64,000 nt of DNA from Saccharopolyspora rosea (GCF_025643595.1 NZ_CP102826.1:1798001-1862000), one strand, 5' to 3'. Numbered from the stretch's first letter, positions 46,312 through 55,769 are shown. Numbers and translations are program-made. Notes: generated by a model not told the origin, from the sequence alone.

Positions 46312-47400
46312 GTGAAGGCAGCGGTGCTGAAGCAGATCGGTGACGAGGAGCTGGACGTCCGGGCGGACGCCGCGACCACGCCTCCGGGGCCGGACGAGGT
46401 CCGGGTCCGGATCCGGGCCGCCGGGATCTGCCACAGCGACGTCTCGGCGATGAACGGAGGTCTCCCGGCGCTGGCGCCGGGCGTGATGGGGCACGAGGGC
46501 GCCGGTGAGGTCGTCGACGTCGGCGACCACGTCACCGACCTCGCCCCCGGGGACCGGGTGGTCCTGTCGTTCGTGCCGCCCTGCGGGCGGTGCGCGTACT
46601 GCCTGGGCGGGCAGCCCAATCTGTGCGAGGTGCACACGGTCGCCGCGTTCACCTCACCGCGTTTCGAGGTCGACGGCGAACCGGCGTTCGGCTTCGGCGG
46701 GTGCGGCGCCTTCGCCGAGGAGGTCGTGGTGCCCGCCGTCGGCGCCAACCGCATCGACCCCGACGTGCCGTTCGAGATCGGCGCGCTGGTCGGCTGCGGA
46801 GTGCTGACCGGCGTCGGAGCGGTGCTCAACACCGCCGAGTTGAAGCCCGGGTCCACTGTGGTCGTGGTCGGCTGCGGCGGGGTGGGCATCTCCGTCATCC
46901 AGGGCGCGCGCCTGGCCGGGGCGGCGCAGATCGTCGCCGTCGACCCGGTGACCGACAAGCACGAGGCCGCCAAGCGGTTCGGCGCCACGCACACCACCAC
47001 GCCCGACGGGCTCGCCGAGGTGAGCCAGGAAGTCACCGGCGGGCGCGGTTTCGACTGCGCCTTCGAGGTGGTCGGCCTGGCGGGCACCATCCGCAGCGCC
47101 TACGACGCGGTCCGGCGCGGCGGCGACGTGGTGATCGTCGGAGCCGGGGGACCCGAGCAGAAGGTGGAGTTCACCGCCCAGGAGCTGTTCATCAACGAGA
47201 AGCGGATCCTGCCCTCGTTCTACGGTTCCTCCGACCCGCGCCGGGACACCGCGCGGATGCTGGACCTCTGGCGCGCCGGGCGGCTCGACCTGGAGGGCAT
47301 GATCTCCCGCCGGCTGCCCCTGGACGACATCAACGACGGTCTGGCCGTGCTGCGCAAGTCCGCCGGTTCGGTCGTGCGGCAGATCGTCACGTTCGACTGA
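46312..47400 (+). CDS. Zinc-dependent alcohol dehydrogenase (MDR family)
   Basis: A 362-residue medium-chain dehydrogenase. Catalytic zinc ligands appear as Cys in AAGICHSDVSAMN (about 38) and His/Glu in GVMGHEGAGEVVDVG; the structural zinc lobe is PPCGRCAYCLGGQPNLC (about 88-104), and the NAD fold is VVVVGCGGVGISVIQGA. GTG 46312 follows GAGGTGA. It is the first gene behind the KstR box, ahead of hsd4A. Likely role: oxidation of a sterol side-chain alcohol (after CYP125) or of a 3- or 17-hydroxyl; the substrate is inferred from context only. Confidence 0.87.
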   Translation: MKAAVLKQIGDEELDVRADAATTPPGPDEVRVRIRAAGICHSDVSAMNGGLPALAPGVMGHEGAGEVVDVGDHVTDLAPGDRVVLSFVPPCGRCAYCLGGQPNLCEVHTVAAFTSPRFEVDGEPAFGFGGCGAFAEEVVVPAVGANRIDPDVPFEIGALVGCGVLTGVGAVLNTAELKPGSTVVVVGCGGVGISVIQGARLAGAAQIVAVDPVTDKHEAAKRFGATHTTTPDGLAEVSQEVTGGRGFDCAFEVVGLAGTIRSAYDAVRRGGDVVIVGAGGPEQKVEFTAQELFINEKRILPSFYGSSDPRRDTARMLDLWRAGRLDLEGMISRRLPLDDINDGLAVLRKSAGSVVRQIVTFD

Positions 47401-47411
47401 GGAGGGTTCGG

Positions 47412-48305
47412 GTGCAGGGCAGTTCGAGCCTGGACGGCCGGGTCGCGGTGGTCACCGGGGCCGGTGCCGGACTGGGACGCGCCGAAGCGCTGGCACTGGC
47501 CCGCGCCGGAGCGGACCTGGTGCTGGCCGACGTCTCCGACGACGTGCACGCGGTCGTCGACGAGGCCGTCGCACTGGGCGTCAGGGCCACCGCGGTGGTG
47601 GGCGACGTGTCGGAGGCGGCCGTCGCCGACCGGATCACCGCCACCGCCGTGGAGCGGTTCGGCGGGCTGCACGTCCTGGTCAACAACGCGGGCGTGCTGC
47701 GCGACCGGATGCTGTTCAAGATGACCGACCGGGAGTGGGACGACGTCATCCGCGTGCACCTGCGCGGGCACTTCCTGCTCTCCCGCAACGCCGCCGCCCA
47801 CTGGCGCGACCGGCACAAGCAGACCGGTGAGAACTCCGGCAGCGTCGTCAACACCGCCTCCGAGGCGTTCCTGCTCGGCGCGGCCGGGCAGCCAAACTAC
47901 GCCGCCGCCAAGGCCGGCATCGCGGCGCTGACCGTCTCGACCGCGCGGGCGCTGGCCCGCTACGGCGTGCGCGCCAACGCCATCTGCCCGCGGGCGCGGA
48001 CGTCGATGACCGCCGACGTCTTCGGCCCGGCACCCGAAACCGGAACCGACCCGCTGTCGACCGACCACGTCGCGCCGTTCGTGGCGTTCCTCGCCGGGCC
48101 CGGTGCCCGCGACATCAACGGGCAGGTCTTCGTCGTGCACAGCGGCATGATCGCGCTGATGTCCGCGCCCGCGGTCGAGCAGCGGTTCGACACCGACGGT
48201 CCGCTGTGGACGGAGGAGGAGCTGGAGCGCGCGGTCGGCGGCTACTTCGCGGACCGCGATCCGCAGCGCACCTTCGCCAGCGACGAACTGATGAACCTGC
48301 CGTGA
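47412..48305 (+). CDS. hsd4A: Hydroxysteroid / hydroxyacyl-CoA dehydrogenase Hsd4A
   Basis: Short-chain dehydrogenase of 297 residues, with the NAD motif VVTGAGAGLGRAEALALARA (about 14-33), VNNAGVLRDRMLFKMTDREW and the catalytic Ser/Tyr/Lys in NTASEAFLLGAAGQPNYAAA then KAG. The long C-terminal tail (EELERAVGGYFADRDPQRTF) marks the Hsd4A (Rv3502c) type, described as acting on 17-hydroxysteroids and side-chain 3-hydroxyacyl-CoA. GTG 47412 has GGAGGG in front. In M. tuberculosis it directly precedes yrbE4A; here an aldehyde dehydrogenase and another SDR are inserted between them. Confidence 0.87.
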   Translation: MQGSSSLDGRVAVVTGAGAGLGRAEALALARAGADLVLADVSDDVHAVVDEAVALGVRATAVVGDVSEAAVADRITATAVERFGGLHVLVNNAGVLRDRMLFKMTDREWDDVIRVHLRGHFLLSRNAAAHWRDRHKQTGENSGSVVNTASEAFLLGAAGQPNYAAAKAGIAALTVSTARALARYGVRANAICPRARTSMTADVFGPAPETGTDPLSTDHVAPFVAFLAGPGARDINGQVFVVHSGMIALMSAPAVEQRFDTDGPLWTEEELERAVGGYFADRDPQRTFASDELMNLP

Positions 48306-48318
48306 CGAAGGAGGACCG

Positions 48319-49821
48319 ATGACGCTCACCGTGCGGCAGCACCGCGACGACGCCGCGCTCAAGGAGGGACTGCTGCTGGTCGACGGCCAGTGGCGGCAGG
48401 GCGCGAGCACCTGGACCCACCACCACCCGGCCACCGGCGAGGAGGTCGGCACCTTCGCGGTCGCCGGCGCCGAGGACGTCGACGCCGCGGTCCGCGCCGC
48501 GCGCCGCGTCTCCGACGAGAGCCCGTGGCCGTCGATGCGCGCCGGGGAACGCTGCCGCCTGCTGCGCCGCTGCTCCGACCTGCTGCGCGAGCACGCCGAC
48601 GAACTGCGCGCGTTGCAGGCGCTGGACAACGGCGTGCCGCTGTCGTTCGGCACCGTCTACGCGGCCTCGGTCGACATCGCCGCCGACGTCTTCGACCACC
48701 ACGCCGGCTGGATCGACAAGGCGGGCGGCGACACCCTGCCGCCGTACCAGGGCGGCGACCACCTGGCCATGACGTTCCGCGAACCCGTCGGCGTGGTCGC
48801 CGCGATCCTGCCGTGGAACGCGCCGTTCCTGCTGTTCGCCCAGAAGCTCGCGCCCGCGCTGGCCGCCGGGTGCACCGTGGTGCTCAAACCCTCCGAGTAC
48901 GCGACGTTCAGCGTGCTGCGGATGGTGGAACTGCTGCTGGAGGCCGGAGTTCCCGAGGGCGTGGTCAACGTCGTGACCGGCCCCGGCGACCCGACCGGCG
49001 AGGCCCTGATCACCCACCCGATGGTGGACAAGGTCAGCTTCACCGGCAGCCGCGAGACCGGCCGGCGCATCGTCGAGGCGTCGGCGGGGACGATGAAGCG
49101 GGTGTCGCTGGAACTCGGCGGCAAGAGCCCGGCGATCGTGTTCCCCGACGCCGACGTCGGCCTGGCGGGCATGACCACGATGGGCATGGTCACGCTCGGG
49201 CTGTCCGGGCAGGCGTGCGTCGCGCACTCCCGCGCCCTGGTGCACCGCGACGCCTACGACGAGTTCGTCGGCGCCGCCGAGATGATCGCCGGATCGGTGA
49301 CCTACGGCGACCCGTTCGACCCCGCGGTGCTGTCCAGTCCGCTGATCAACGCCAAGCAGCTGGACCGCGTGGTGGGTTTCATCGAACGCGGCCAGCAGGA
49401 GGGCGCCCGGCTGGTGACCGGCGGCGGACGGCCGGACGGGGACCTCGCGGCGGGCCACTTCGTGCAGCCCACGATCTTCGCCGACGTGGACAACGCGATG
49501 ACCATCGCCCAGCAGGAGATCTTCGGGCCCGTGCTGTCGGTGGTGCCGTTCGACGACGAGGACGACGCGGTGCGGATGGCCAACGACTCCGAGTACGGCC
49601 TCGGCGCCGGACTGTACACATCGGACGCCAAGCGGGCTTTCCGGGTGGCCAGGCGGATCCGCACCGGAACGGTGGGGATCAACGGCTTCAACGTCGAACC
49701 GCACCTGCCGTTCGGCGGGTTCAAGGAGTCCGGCCTGGGCCGCGAGGGCGGGCGGAGCGCCTTCGAGGCGTACACCGAGCTCAAAACCGTCCTGCTCCCG
49801 CTCGGCGACGAGATGATCTAG
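48319..49821 (+). CDS. Aldehyde dehydrogenase (NAD-dependent)
   Basis: A 500-residue ALDH-superfamily enzyme. Asn in AAILPWNAPFLLFAQ (about 175), KPSEYATF (cofactor Lys), the Glu in SLELGGKSPAIVFPDAD (about 268) and the nucleophilic Cys in LGLSGQACVAHSRALV (about 302) are all present, so it should be active. It follows hsd4A by 13 bp. A role in oxidising a C26 steroid aldehyde or a small aldehyde from side-chain cleavage is inferred from the operon. Repeat copy F lies between it and the next SDR. Confidence 0.9.
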   Translation: MTLTVRQHRDDAALKEGLLLVDGQWRQGASTWTHHHPATGEEVGTFAVAGAEDVDAAVRAARRVSDESPWPSMRAGERCRLLRRCSDLLREHADELRALQALDNGVPLSFGTVYAASVDIAADVFDHHAGWIDKAGGDTLPPYQGGDHLAMTFREPVGVVAAILPWNAPFLLFAQKLAPALAAGCTVVLKPSEYATFSVLRMVELLLEAGVPEGVVNVVTGPGDPTGEALITHPMVDKVSFTGSRETGRRIVEASAGTMKRVSLELGGKSPAIVFPDADVGLAGMTTMGMVTLGLSGQACVAHSRALVHRDAYDEFVGAAEMIAGSVTYGDPFDPAVLSSPLINAKQLDRVVGFIERGQQEGARLVTGGGRPDGDLAAGHFVQPTIFADVDNAMTIAQQEIFGPVLSVVPFDDEDDAVRMANDSEYGLGAGLYTSDAKRAFRVARRIRTGTVGINGFNVEPHLPFGGFKESGLGREGGRSAFEAYTELKTVLLPLGDEMI

Positions 49822-49835
49822 GGAGTGTTGCGGTA

Positions 49836-49911
49836 GTGCTGTGCGTGGCGGTGCCGGTTGCTTGCGTACTCGCCGAAAGAGAAAGCGGCTGTCGCCGCTT
49901 GCCACACCCCG
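49836..49911 (+). repeat. Modular intergenic repeat, copy F (short)
   Basis: The left module GTGCGTGGCGGTGCCGG is joined directly to the right module TTGCTTGCGTACTC and the AAGCGGC-TGTC-GCCGCTT hairpin; the long central hairpin is absent. It sits inside the adh-mce4 transcription unit. Confidence 0.7.
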
Positions 49912-49968
49912 GGCTCCGACCGGGGACCGCGCGCACGCCGCGGTAGGACGCACGGCGGAAGGAGGGGA

Positions 49969-50715
49969 ATGAGGCTGCGGGGCAAGGTCGCGATCATCAC
50001 CGGGGCCGCGCGCGGCCAGGGTGCCGCGGCGGCGCGGCGGTTCGTCGCCGAGGGCGCCCGGGTGCTGATCGGCGACGTGGCCGACGAGCAGGGCGAGGCG
50101 TTGGCCGCCGAACTCGGTGACGCCGCCGCCTACCGGCACCTCGACGTCGGCTCCGAGGAGGACTGGGCGGCAGCGGTCCGCGCCGCCGGAGCCTTCGGCC
50201 GGGTCAACGTGCTGGTCAACAACGCCGGGGTGCTGCACTTCTCGGAACTGGCCGACACCAGCCTCGCCGACTACGAGCGGGTGGTGCGGATCAACCAGAC
50301 CGGCACGTTCCTGGGCATGCGCGCGGTGGTCCCGGCGATGTCCGACGGCGGCGGCTCCATCGTCAACGTGTCCTCAGTGGAGGGAATCGCCGGGATGCCG
50401 ATGCTGGTGGCCTACACCGCCAGCAAGTTCGCCATCCGGGGCATGACCAAGGTCGCCGCCGTGGAACTGGGCGCGAAGGGCATCCGGGTCAACTCGGTGC
50501 ACCCGGGCGTCATCGACACCCGGATGATCCACGACGCAGCGGGTGGCGAGGTGCCGCTGGACGCCATCGGCAAGCGCGTCGCGCTGCGCCGGGTGGGCCG
50601 GCCCGACGAGATCGCCGAGCTGGTGGCGTTCCTGGCTTCTGACGGCAGTTCCTACTGCACCGGCGCGGAATTCGTGGCGGACGGAGGTGCCACGGCAACG
50701 CATTCCCTGGCGTGA
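49969..50715 (+). CDS. SDR, 3-alpha(20-beta)-hydroxysteroid dehydrogenase-like
   Basis: A 248-residue classical short-chain dehydrogenase: IITGAARGQGAAAARRFVAE (about 9-28), VNNAGVLHFSELADT, the catalytic Ser in VNVSSVEGIAGM and Tyr/Lys in VAYTASKFAIRG (about 150), and RVNSVHPGVIDTRM. The sequence resembles FabG3/Rv2002, a 20-beta-hydroxysteroid dehydrogenase, and thus may act on a steroid ketone or alcohol. ATG 49969 follows GGAGGGG. yrbE4A starts 15 bp after the stop, so it is co-transcribed with the importer. Confidence 0.87.
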   Translation: MRLRGKVAIITGAARGQGAAAARRFVAEGARVLIGDVADEQGEALAAELGDAAAYRHLDVGSEEDWAAAVRAAGAFGRVNVLVNNAGVLHFSELADTSLADYERVVRINQTGTFLGMRAVVPAMSDGGGSIVNVSSVEGIAGMPMLVAYTASKFAIRGMTKVAAVELGAKGIRVNSVHPGVIDTRMIHDAAGGEVPLDAIGKRVALRRVGRPDEIAELVAFLASDGSSYCTGAEFVADGGATATHSLA

Positions 50716-50730
50716 GGAGAGGTCTGGGAG

Positions 50731-51510
50731 ATGAAGGCGCGCGACGGGCTCCAGACGGCGTTCGGACACGTCGGACGGATGGCCTCGCTGGGCTGGGACG
50801 TGCTGCGGGCGACCCCGCGGCGACCCTTCCAGGTGCGGGAGACCATCCAGCAGGCGTGGTTCTTCGCCAGCGTCACGATCCTGCCCACCGCACTGGTGGC
50901 GATTCCGTTCGGCGCGGTCATCGCGATGCAGCTCGGCTCCCTGACCCAGCAGATCGGCGCCCAGTCGTTCACCGGAGCCGCCAGCGCGCTGGCGATCCTG
51001 CAGCAGGCGAGTCCGCTGATCACCGCGCTGCTGGTGGCCGGGGCGGGCGGATCGGCGGTGTGCGCCGACATCGGCGCCCGCACCATCCGCGAGGAGATCG
51101 ACGCGATGGAGGTGCTGGGCGTCTCGCCCGTCCAGCGGCTCATCGTGCCCCGCGTGATCGGTGCCGTCGGGGTGTCGCTGCTGCTCAACGGGATGGTCAG
51201 CGTCGTCGGCGTGCTCGGCGGCTACTTCTTCAACGTGGTGCTCCAGGGCGGCACGCCGGGCGCCTACCTGGCCAGCTTCAACGCGCTCGCGCAGCTGCCG
51301 GACCTGTGGATCAGCGAGATCAAGGCGCTGCTGTACGGGTTCGTGGCCGGGGTCGTCGCCGCCTACCGCGGACTGCACCCCGCGGGCGGTCCGAAGGGGG
51401 TGGGCGACGCGGTCAACCAGGCCGTGGTGATCACGTTCCTGCTGCTGTTCCTGATCAACCTGCTGCTCACCGGCATCTACCTGCAACTGGTGCCGCCGAA
51501 GGGGCTGTGA
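50731..51510 (+). CDS. yrbE4A: Mce4 permease subunit YrbE4A
   Basis: Integral-membrane permease (MlaE family) of the Mce4 sterol importer. The 259-residue protein shows several hydrophobic spans and the MlaE EEIDAMEVLGVSPVQRLIVP cytoplasmic coupling helix (about 127-146), which docks the ATPase MceG, encoded elsewhere. It ends ...LQLVPPKGL. ATG 50731 is preceded by GGGAG. It opens the yrbE4A-yrbE4B-mce4A-F block, where every junction overlaps by about four bases. Confidence 0.93.
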   Translation: MKARDGLQTAFGHVGRMASLGWDVLRATPRRPFQVRETIQQAWFFASVTILPTALVAIPFGAVIAMQLGSLTQQIGAQSFTGAASALAILQQASPLITALLVAGAGGSAVCADIGARTIREEIDAMEVLGVSPVQRLIVPRVIGAVGVSLLLNGMVSVVGVLGGYFFNVVLQGGTPGAYLASFNALAQLPDLWISEIKALLYGFVAGVVAAYRGLHPAGGPKGVGDAVNQAVVITFLLLFLINLLLTGIYLQLVPPKGL

Positions 51511-52385
51511 TCCGCATGGCCGTCATCGACCCGCCCGCCGCCGCGCCCACCCCGGTGCGCCGCAAGGTCCACAACGGACTGAGGCGCCCCGGGGACGCGC
51601 TCGCCGGCCTCGGTTGGCAGCTGTCGTTCTACCTGCGCGCCCTCGCGCTGGCGCCGCTGACGCTGCGCCGCTACCCGCGCGAGACGGCGCGGTTGCTCAC
51701 CGAGGTCGTGTTCGGCAGCGGTGGGCTGGCCGTCATCGGCGGCACCCTCGGCGTCATGGTCGGCATGACCGTGTGCACCGGCGCGGTCGTCGGCCTGCAG
51801 GGCTACTCCTCGCTGAACCAGCTCGGCACCTCGGCGCTGACCGGTTTCGTCGCCGCCTACTTCGACACCCGCGAGGTCGCGCCGCTGTCGGCCGGGCTGG
51901 CGCTGTCGGCGACCGTCGGTTGCGGGTTCACCGCCCAGCTCGGGACGATGCGCATCTCCGACGAGATCGACGCGCTGGAGGTGATGGGCGTGCGCAGCGT
52001 GCCCTACCTGGTGACCAGCCGGGTGCTGGCCGGGATCGCCGCGGTCATCCCGCTGTACGTGGTGGGTCTGCTCGGTTCCTACTTCGCGTCGCGGCAGATC
52101 ACGGTCTACTTCTACGGCCAGTCGGCGGGCACCTACGACCACTACTTCCACCTGTTCCTGCCGCCGCAGGACGTGCTGTGGTCGTTCGGCAAGGTGATCC
52201 TGTTCAGCATCGCGGTGATCCTCACGCACTGCTACTACGGCTACACCGCCAGCGGCGGCCCCGCCGGGGTCGGCACGGCGGTGGGACGGGCCGTGCGCAC
52301 CTCGATCGTGCTGGTCGCGGTGCTGGACTTCTTCCTGAGCCTGGCCATCTGGGGCTCCACGACGACCGTGCGGATCGCCGGATGA
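51507..52385 (+). CDS. yrbE4B: Mce4 permease subunit YrbE4B
   Basis: Second MlaE-type permease of 292 residues, forming the channel with YrbE4A. The coupling helix is DEIDALEVMGVRSVPYLVTS (about 152-171), and hydrophobic spans occupy most of the rest. Residues 1-35 are a polar extension. GTG 51507 lies in a GTGA overlap with yrbE4A; ATG 51516 is an in-frame alternative three codons later with a longer ribosome-site spacing. Length is close to the mycobacterial 280. Confidence 0.93.
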   Translation: MIRMAVIDPPAAAPTPVRRKVHNGLRRPGDALAGLGWQLSFYLRALALAPLTLRRYPRETARLLTEVVFGSGGLAVIGGTLGVMVGMTVCTGAVVGLQGYSSLNQLGTSALTGFVAAYFDTREVAPLSAGLALSATVGCGFTAQLGTMRISDEIDALEVMGVRSVPYLVTSRVLAGIAAVIPLYVVGLLGSYFASRQITVYFYGQSAGTYDHYFHLFLPPQDVLWSFGKVILFSIAVILTHCYYGYTASGGPAGVGTAVGRAVRTSIVLVAVLDFFLSLAIWGSTTTVRIAG

Positions 52386-53722
52386 TCACCACCCGCGGCA
52401 GGCGTCGCTACCAGGTGCTCGGCGTGGCGTTCCTCGTCGTCGCCGCGCTGTTCTTCGCGGGCACGATCGCCTCCTACCGCAAGGCGTTCACCCCGGTCGT
52501 CGCGGTGCGGCTGCAAACCGACCGGATCGGCAACCAGATGCGGGTGGGCTCGGACGTCAAGGCGCGCGGCGTGGTCGTCGGGGAGGTCAGCGCGGTCCAC
52601 GCCAGCGGCGGTCACGCCGTGCTGGACCTCGCGCTGCGCCCGGACCGGGTGGACATGCTGCCGGCCAACGTCTCCGCCCGGCTGCTGCCGAAGACGCTGT
52701 TCGGCGAGCGCTACGTGGCCCTGGAGATCCCGCCGGACCCGCAGCCGCACCCGCTGGCCGCCGGGGACGTCATCCCGCAGGACCGCAGCTCCTCGGCGAT
52801 CGAGATCGAACAGGTCCTCGGCGACCTGATGCCGGTGTTGCAGGCCGTGCGACCCGACCAGGTCGCGACCACGCTGCACGCCGTGTCGCAGGCGCTCGAC
52901 GGCCGCGGCGCGCAGCTCGGCGACACGCTGGTGCAGCTCGACGACTACCTCCAGCGCATCAACCCGTCGCTGCCGCGGCTGGAGTTGGTGCTCTCCCGCG
53001 TCTCCGACGTCGCCGACACCTACGACCGGGTCGCGCCGGACCTGGCGCGGGCACTGGACGACCTCACCACGACCAGCCGGACCCTGGTCGAGCAGCGCGC
53101 CGCCCTCGGCGACATGTTCGGCACGCTCACCGGCAGTTCCGCGAACCTCAAGAGCTTCCTCGACACCAACGGGAACAACCTGATCCGGCTCTCCGGCACC
53201 TCCCTGTCCACATTGGACCTGCTGGCCGAGTACGCGCCGGAGTACCCGTGCATGCTCAACCAGTTCGCCGCCGCCATCCCCATCGCGGACAGGTCGTTCG
53301 GCAAGGGCACCGACACCCCGGACATCGCCAAGTTCACCATCGAGATCACCGGCAGCCGCGGCAAGTACCGGCCCGGCATCGACACGCCCCGCTACCTCGA
53401 CCGGCGCGGCCCGCGCTGCTACCCGTTCGTCGAACCGCCGAAGACCTTCCCGCAGTACCCGCCCGGCGGTCCGGTGCAGGACGGCTCCACCTTCCCGGCC
53501 CCGCCGCGCGACCAGGTCTTCCCGTGGGCGCCACCGGCCACCACCAGCCCGCAGGCGGCGCCGGCCCCGCAGGCGGCGCCGGTGGCGAACTCGCCCGCCG
53601 AACAGCACCTGATCGGGGCGCTGATGGCTCCGCAGCTGGGCGTGCCGGCCCGCGAGGTGCCGAACTGGAGCGGCCTGCTGGTCGGCCCGGTCTACCGCGG
53701 AACGGAGGTGAACCTGCGATGA
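52382..53722 (+). CDS. mce4A: Mce4A, MlaD-domain substrate-transport protein
   Basis: First of six Mce proteins that form the periplasmic shuttle of the sterol importer. The 446-residue protein has a single N-terminal membrane span (VLGVAFLVVAALFFAGTIAS), an MlaD domain (about 38-120, with VGSDVKARGVVVGEVSAV), a long helical domain (about 140-260) and a Pro/Ala/Gln-rich C-terminal tail from about 380. The tail could span the cell-wall layer. ATG 52382 overlaps the yrbE4B stop. Its similarity in order and architecture to mce4A is clear. Confidence 0.9.
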   Translation: MITTRGRRRYQVLGVAFLVVAALFFAGTIASYRKAFTPVVAVRLQTDRIGNQMRVGSDVKARGVVVGEVSAVHASGGHAVLDLALRPDRVDMLPANVSARLLPKTLFGERYVALEIPPDPQPHPLAAGDVIPQDRSSSAIEIEQVLGDLMPVLQAVRPDQVATTLHAVSQALDGRGAQLGDTLVQLDDYLQRINPSLPRLELVLSRVSDVADTYDRVAPDLARALDDLTTTSRTLVEQRAALGDMFGTLTGSSANLKSFLDTNGNNLIRLSGTSLSTLDLLAEYAPEYPCMLNQFAAAIPIADRSFGKGTDTPDIAKFTIEITGSRGKYRPGIDTPRYLDRRGPRCYPFVEPPKTFPQYPPGGPVQDGSTFPAPPRDQVFPWAPPATTSPQAAPAPQAAPVANSPAEQHLIGALMAPQLGVPAREVPNWSGLLVGPVYRGTEVNLR

Positions 53723-54756
53723 GGTCCGTGGCGTCCCCGCTGGTGAAGCTGTCGATCTTCGCCGCCGTCACGATCCTGCTGACCGGAGTGCTGGCGATGA
53801 CCATCGCCGCGTCGTCGTCCAGCTCCGGCCACAGCTACCGCGCCCGGTTCGCCGACGCCTCCGGCCTGCAGGCCGGCGACGACGTGCGGATGGCCGGGGT
53901 GCGGGTCGGCCGCGTCACCGGCCTGGAGGTCGCCGACGGCCGGGACGCCCTGGTCACCTTCGACCTCGACGCCGACCGGTCGCTGCCGCGCGACGCCTCG
54001 GCCGCGGTCAAGTACCGCAACCTGGCCGGGCAGCGCTACCTGGCGCTGGACGCACCGCTGCGCGACCCGCGCGAGGTGCTGCCGCCCGGCGGGGAGATCC
54101 CGCTCCAGCGCACCCGGCCCGCGCTCAACCTGACCGCGTTGTTCAACGGCTTCAAACCGCTGTTCCAGGCGCTCTCGCCGCGCGACGTCAACCAGCTCGC
54201 CGGGGAGATCGTGCAGGTCCTGCAGGGCGAAGGCGGCACCGTCGACAGCCTGCTCGCGCACACCGCCTCGCTGACCTCCACGATCGCCCAGCGGGACCAG
54301 GTGATCGGCCAGGTCATCGACAACCTCAACGCGGTCCTGGGCACCGTCAACGACCGGGGGCCCCAACTCGGCGAACTCATCGGGGCGTTGCAGAACCTCG
54401 CCAGCGGCTACGCCCAGGAGCGCAAGCCGATCGGGGACACCATCGACTCGCTCGGCGAACTCAGCCGCACCACCTCGGGACTGCTCGAACAGGCCCGGCC
54501 GCCGCTGAAGAACGACGTCGCCCAGCTCGACCGGCTGACCCGGCTGCTCAACTCCCAGCAACCCAAGCTGGAACACGACCTGCAGACCACGCCGGGTCGG
54601 CTCAGCGCGCTCACCCGCACCGTCAGCTACGGCAGCTGGTTCAACTTCTACATGTGCCGGATCTCCGGCAAGGTCGGCATCTCGCAGCTGGGCGTCGAGG
54701 TCCCGATCATCCCGTTGCCGGCCTCGCAGATGCCCGAGAGGTGCAAGTCGTCGTGA
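53719..54756 (+). CDS. mce4B: Mce4B, MlaD-domain transport protein
   Basis: A 345-residue Mce protein with an N-terminal membrane anchor (LSIFAAVTILLTGVLAMTIA), the MlaD domain (about 40-120, AGDDVRMAGVRVGRVTGLEV) and the helical barrel-extension domain (about 130-310). Near the C-terminus, WFNFYMCRISGK is a typical Mce B-type segment with a Cys. It overlaps mce4A (ATGA) and mce4C (GTGA). One copy per hexamer is expected in the known Mce assembly. Confidence 0.9.
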   Translation: MRSVASPLVKLSIFAAVTILLTGVLAMTIAASSSSSGHSYRARFADASGLQAGDDVRMAGVRVGRVTGLEVADGRDALVTFDLDADRSLPRDASAAVKYRNLAGQRYLALDAPLRDPREVLPPGGEIPLQRTRPALNLTALFNGFKPLFQALSPRDVNQLAGEIVQVLQGEGGTVDSLLAHTASLTSTIAQRDQVIGQVIDNLNAVLGTVNDRGPQLGELIGALQNLASGYAQERKPIGDTIDSLGELSRTTSGLLEQARPPLKNDVAQLDRLTRLLNSQQPKLEHDLQTTPGRLSALTRTVSYGSWFNFYMCRISGKVGISQLGVEVPIIPLPASQMPERCKSS

Positions 54757-55769
54757 AACCGCTGCGCAAGCGAAACCAGGCGCTGGTCGGAGTGGTGGCC
54801 GTGGTGCTGCTGTGCACCGCGACCGCGGTGGCCTTCTTCGCCAAGGACCTGCCGGTGCTGGGCGAGCGGACCTACTCGGCGTACTTCACCGAGTCCGCCG
54901 GTCTGGAACCCGGCAACGACGTGCAGATCGCCGGGGTCCGCACCGGCGAGGTGAAAGACGTGTCCCTGCAAGGCAACCGCGTCCTCGTCACGTTCACAGT
55001 GGACGGTTCGCCACCGGGCGACCGCACCCGCGCGGACATCCAGATCAAGACGCTGCTCGGCGAGAAGTTCCTCTCGCTGCGGCCGGAAGGGCGCGGCGAA
55101 CTCGACGGGCCGATCCCGGTCTCCCGCACCACCTCGCCGTTCGACATCCCCGACGCGCTCACCCAGCTCACCCACACCACCGAGCAGCTCGACACCGGCA
55201 AGCTGGCGGACAGCTTCCGGGTGCTGTCCCAGAGCATGCGCGGCGCCCCCGTCGGCCAGGCCGTCGACGGGCTCTCCCGGCTCTCGCAGACCATCGCCTC
55301 GCGGGACCAGCAACTCGCCCAGCTGCTGCACGACACCAGCGGGGTCAGCAAGGTCGTCGCCGATCGGGACGACCAGGTGCGGCGGCTGATCGACGACGGC
55401 AACCTGCTGCTGTCCGAGCTCCAGCAGCGCCGCGCCGCGATCGACTCGCTGCTCACCGGCACCCAGCAGCTCGCCGGGCAGCTGCACGGGCTGGTCGCCG
55501 ACCACCAGCAGCAGCTCACGCCCGCGCTCGACCAGCTCAACCGGCTCACCGACATGCTCAAGCGCAACCAGGACAACCTCGCGCGCACCATCGCCGCCAT
55601 GGCGCCCTACGTGCGCGGCTTCAACAACACCGTCGGCAACGGTCGCTGGTTCGACGGCTACCTGTGCGGGTTGTTCCCGCCGCCCATCAACGCCGGTCCG
55701 CTGCAGACCAACACCAAGTCCTGCGAGGTCCCGGTCCCGACCCGCCCGATCGGAGGTGGTGGAGGATGA
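54753..55769 (+). CDS. mce4C: Mce4C, MlaD-domain transport protein
   Basis: A 338-residue Mce protein: N-terminal anchor VGVVAVVLLCTATAVAFFAK, MlaD domain (about 35-115; PGNDVQIAGVRTGEVKDVSL) and long amphipathic helices (about 130-285) rich in QL repeats. The C-terminus has WFDGYLCGLFPPPIN, again a single Cys. GTG 54753 is chosen for the GTGA overlap with mce4B; GTG 54741 is in frame. It ends in a glycine run encoded by the ribosome site of mce4D. Confidence 0.9.
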   Translation: MKPLRKRNQALVGVVAVVLLCTATAVAFFAKDLPVLGERTYSAYFTESAGLEPGNDVQIAGVRTGEVKDVSLQGNRVLVTFTVDGSPPGDRTRADIQIKTLLGEKFLSLRPEGRGELDGPIPVSRTTSPFDIPDALTQLTHTTEQLDTGKLADSFRVLSQSMRGAPVGQAVDGLSRLSQTIASRDQQLAQLLHDTSGVSKVVADRDDQVRRLIDDGNLLLSELQQRRAAIDSLLTGTQQLAGQLHGLVADHQQQLTPALDQLNRLTDMLKRNQDNLARTIAAMAPYVRGFNNTVGNGRWFDGYLCGLFPPPINAGPLQTNTKSCEVPVPTRPIGGGGG

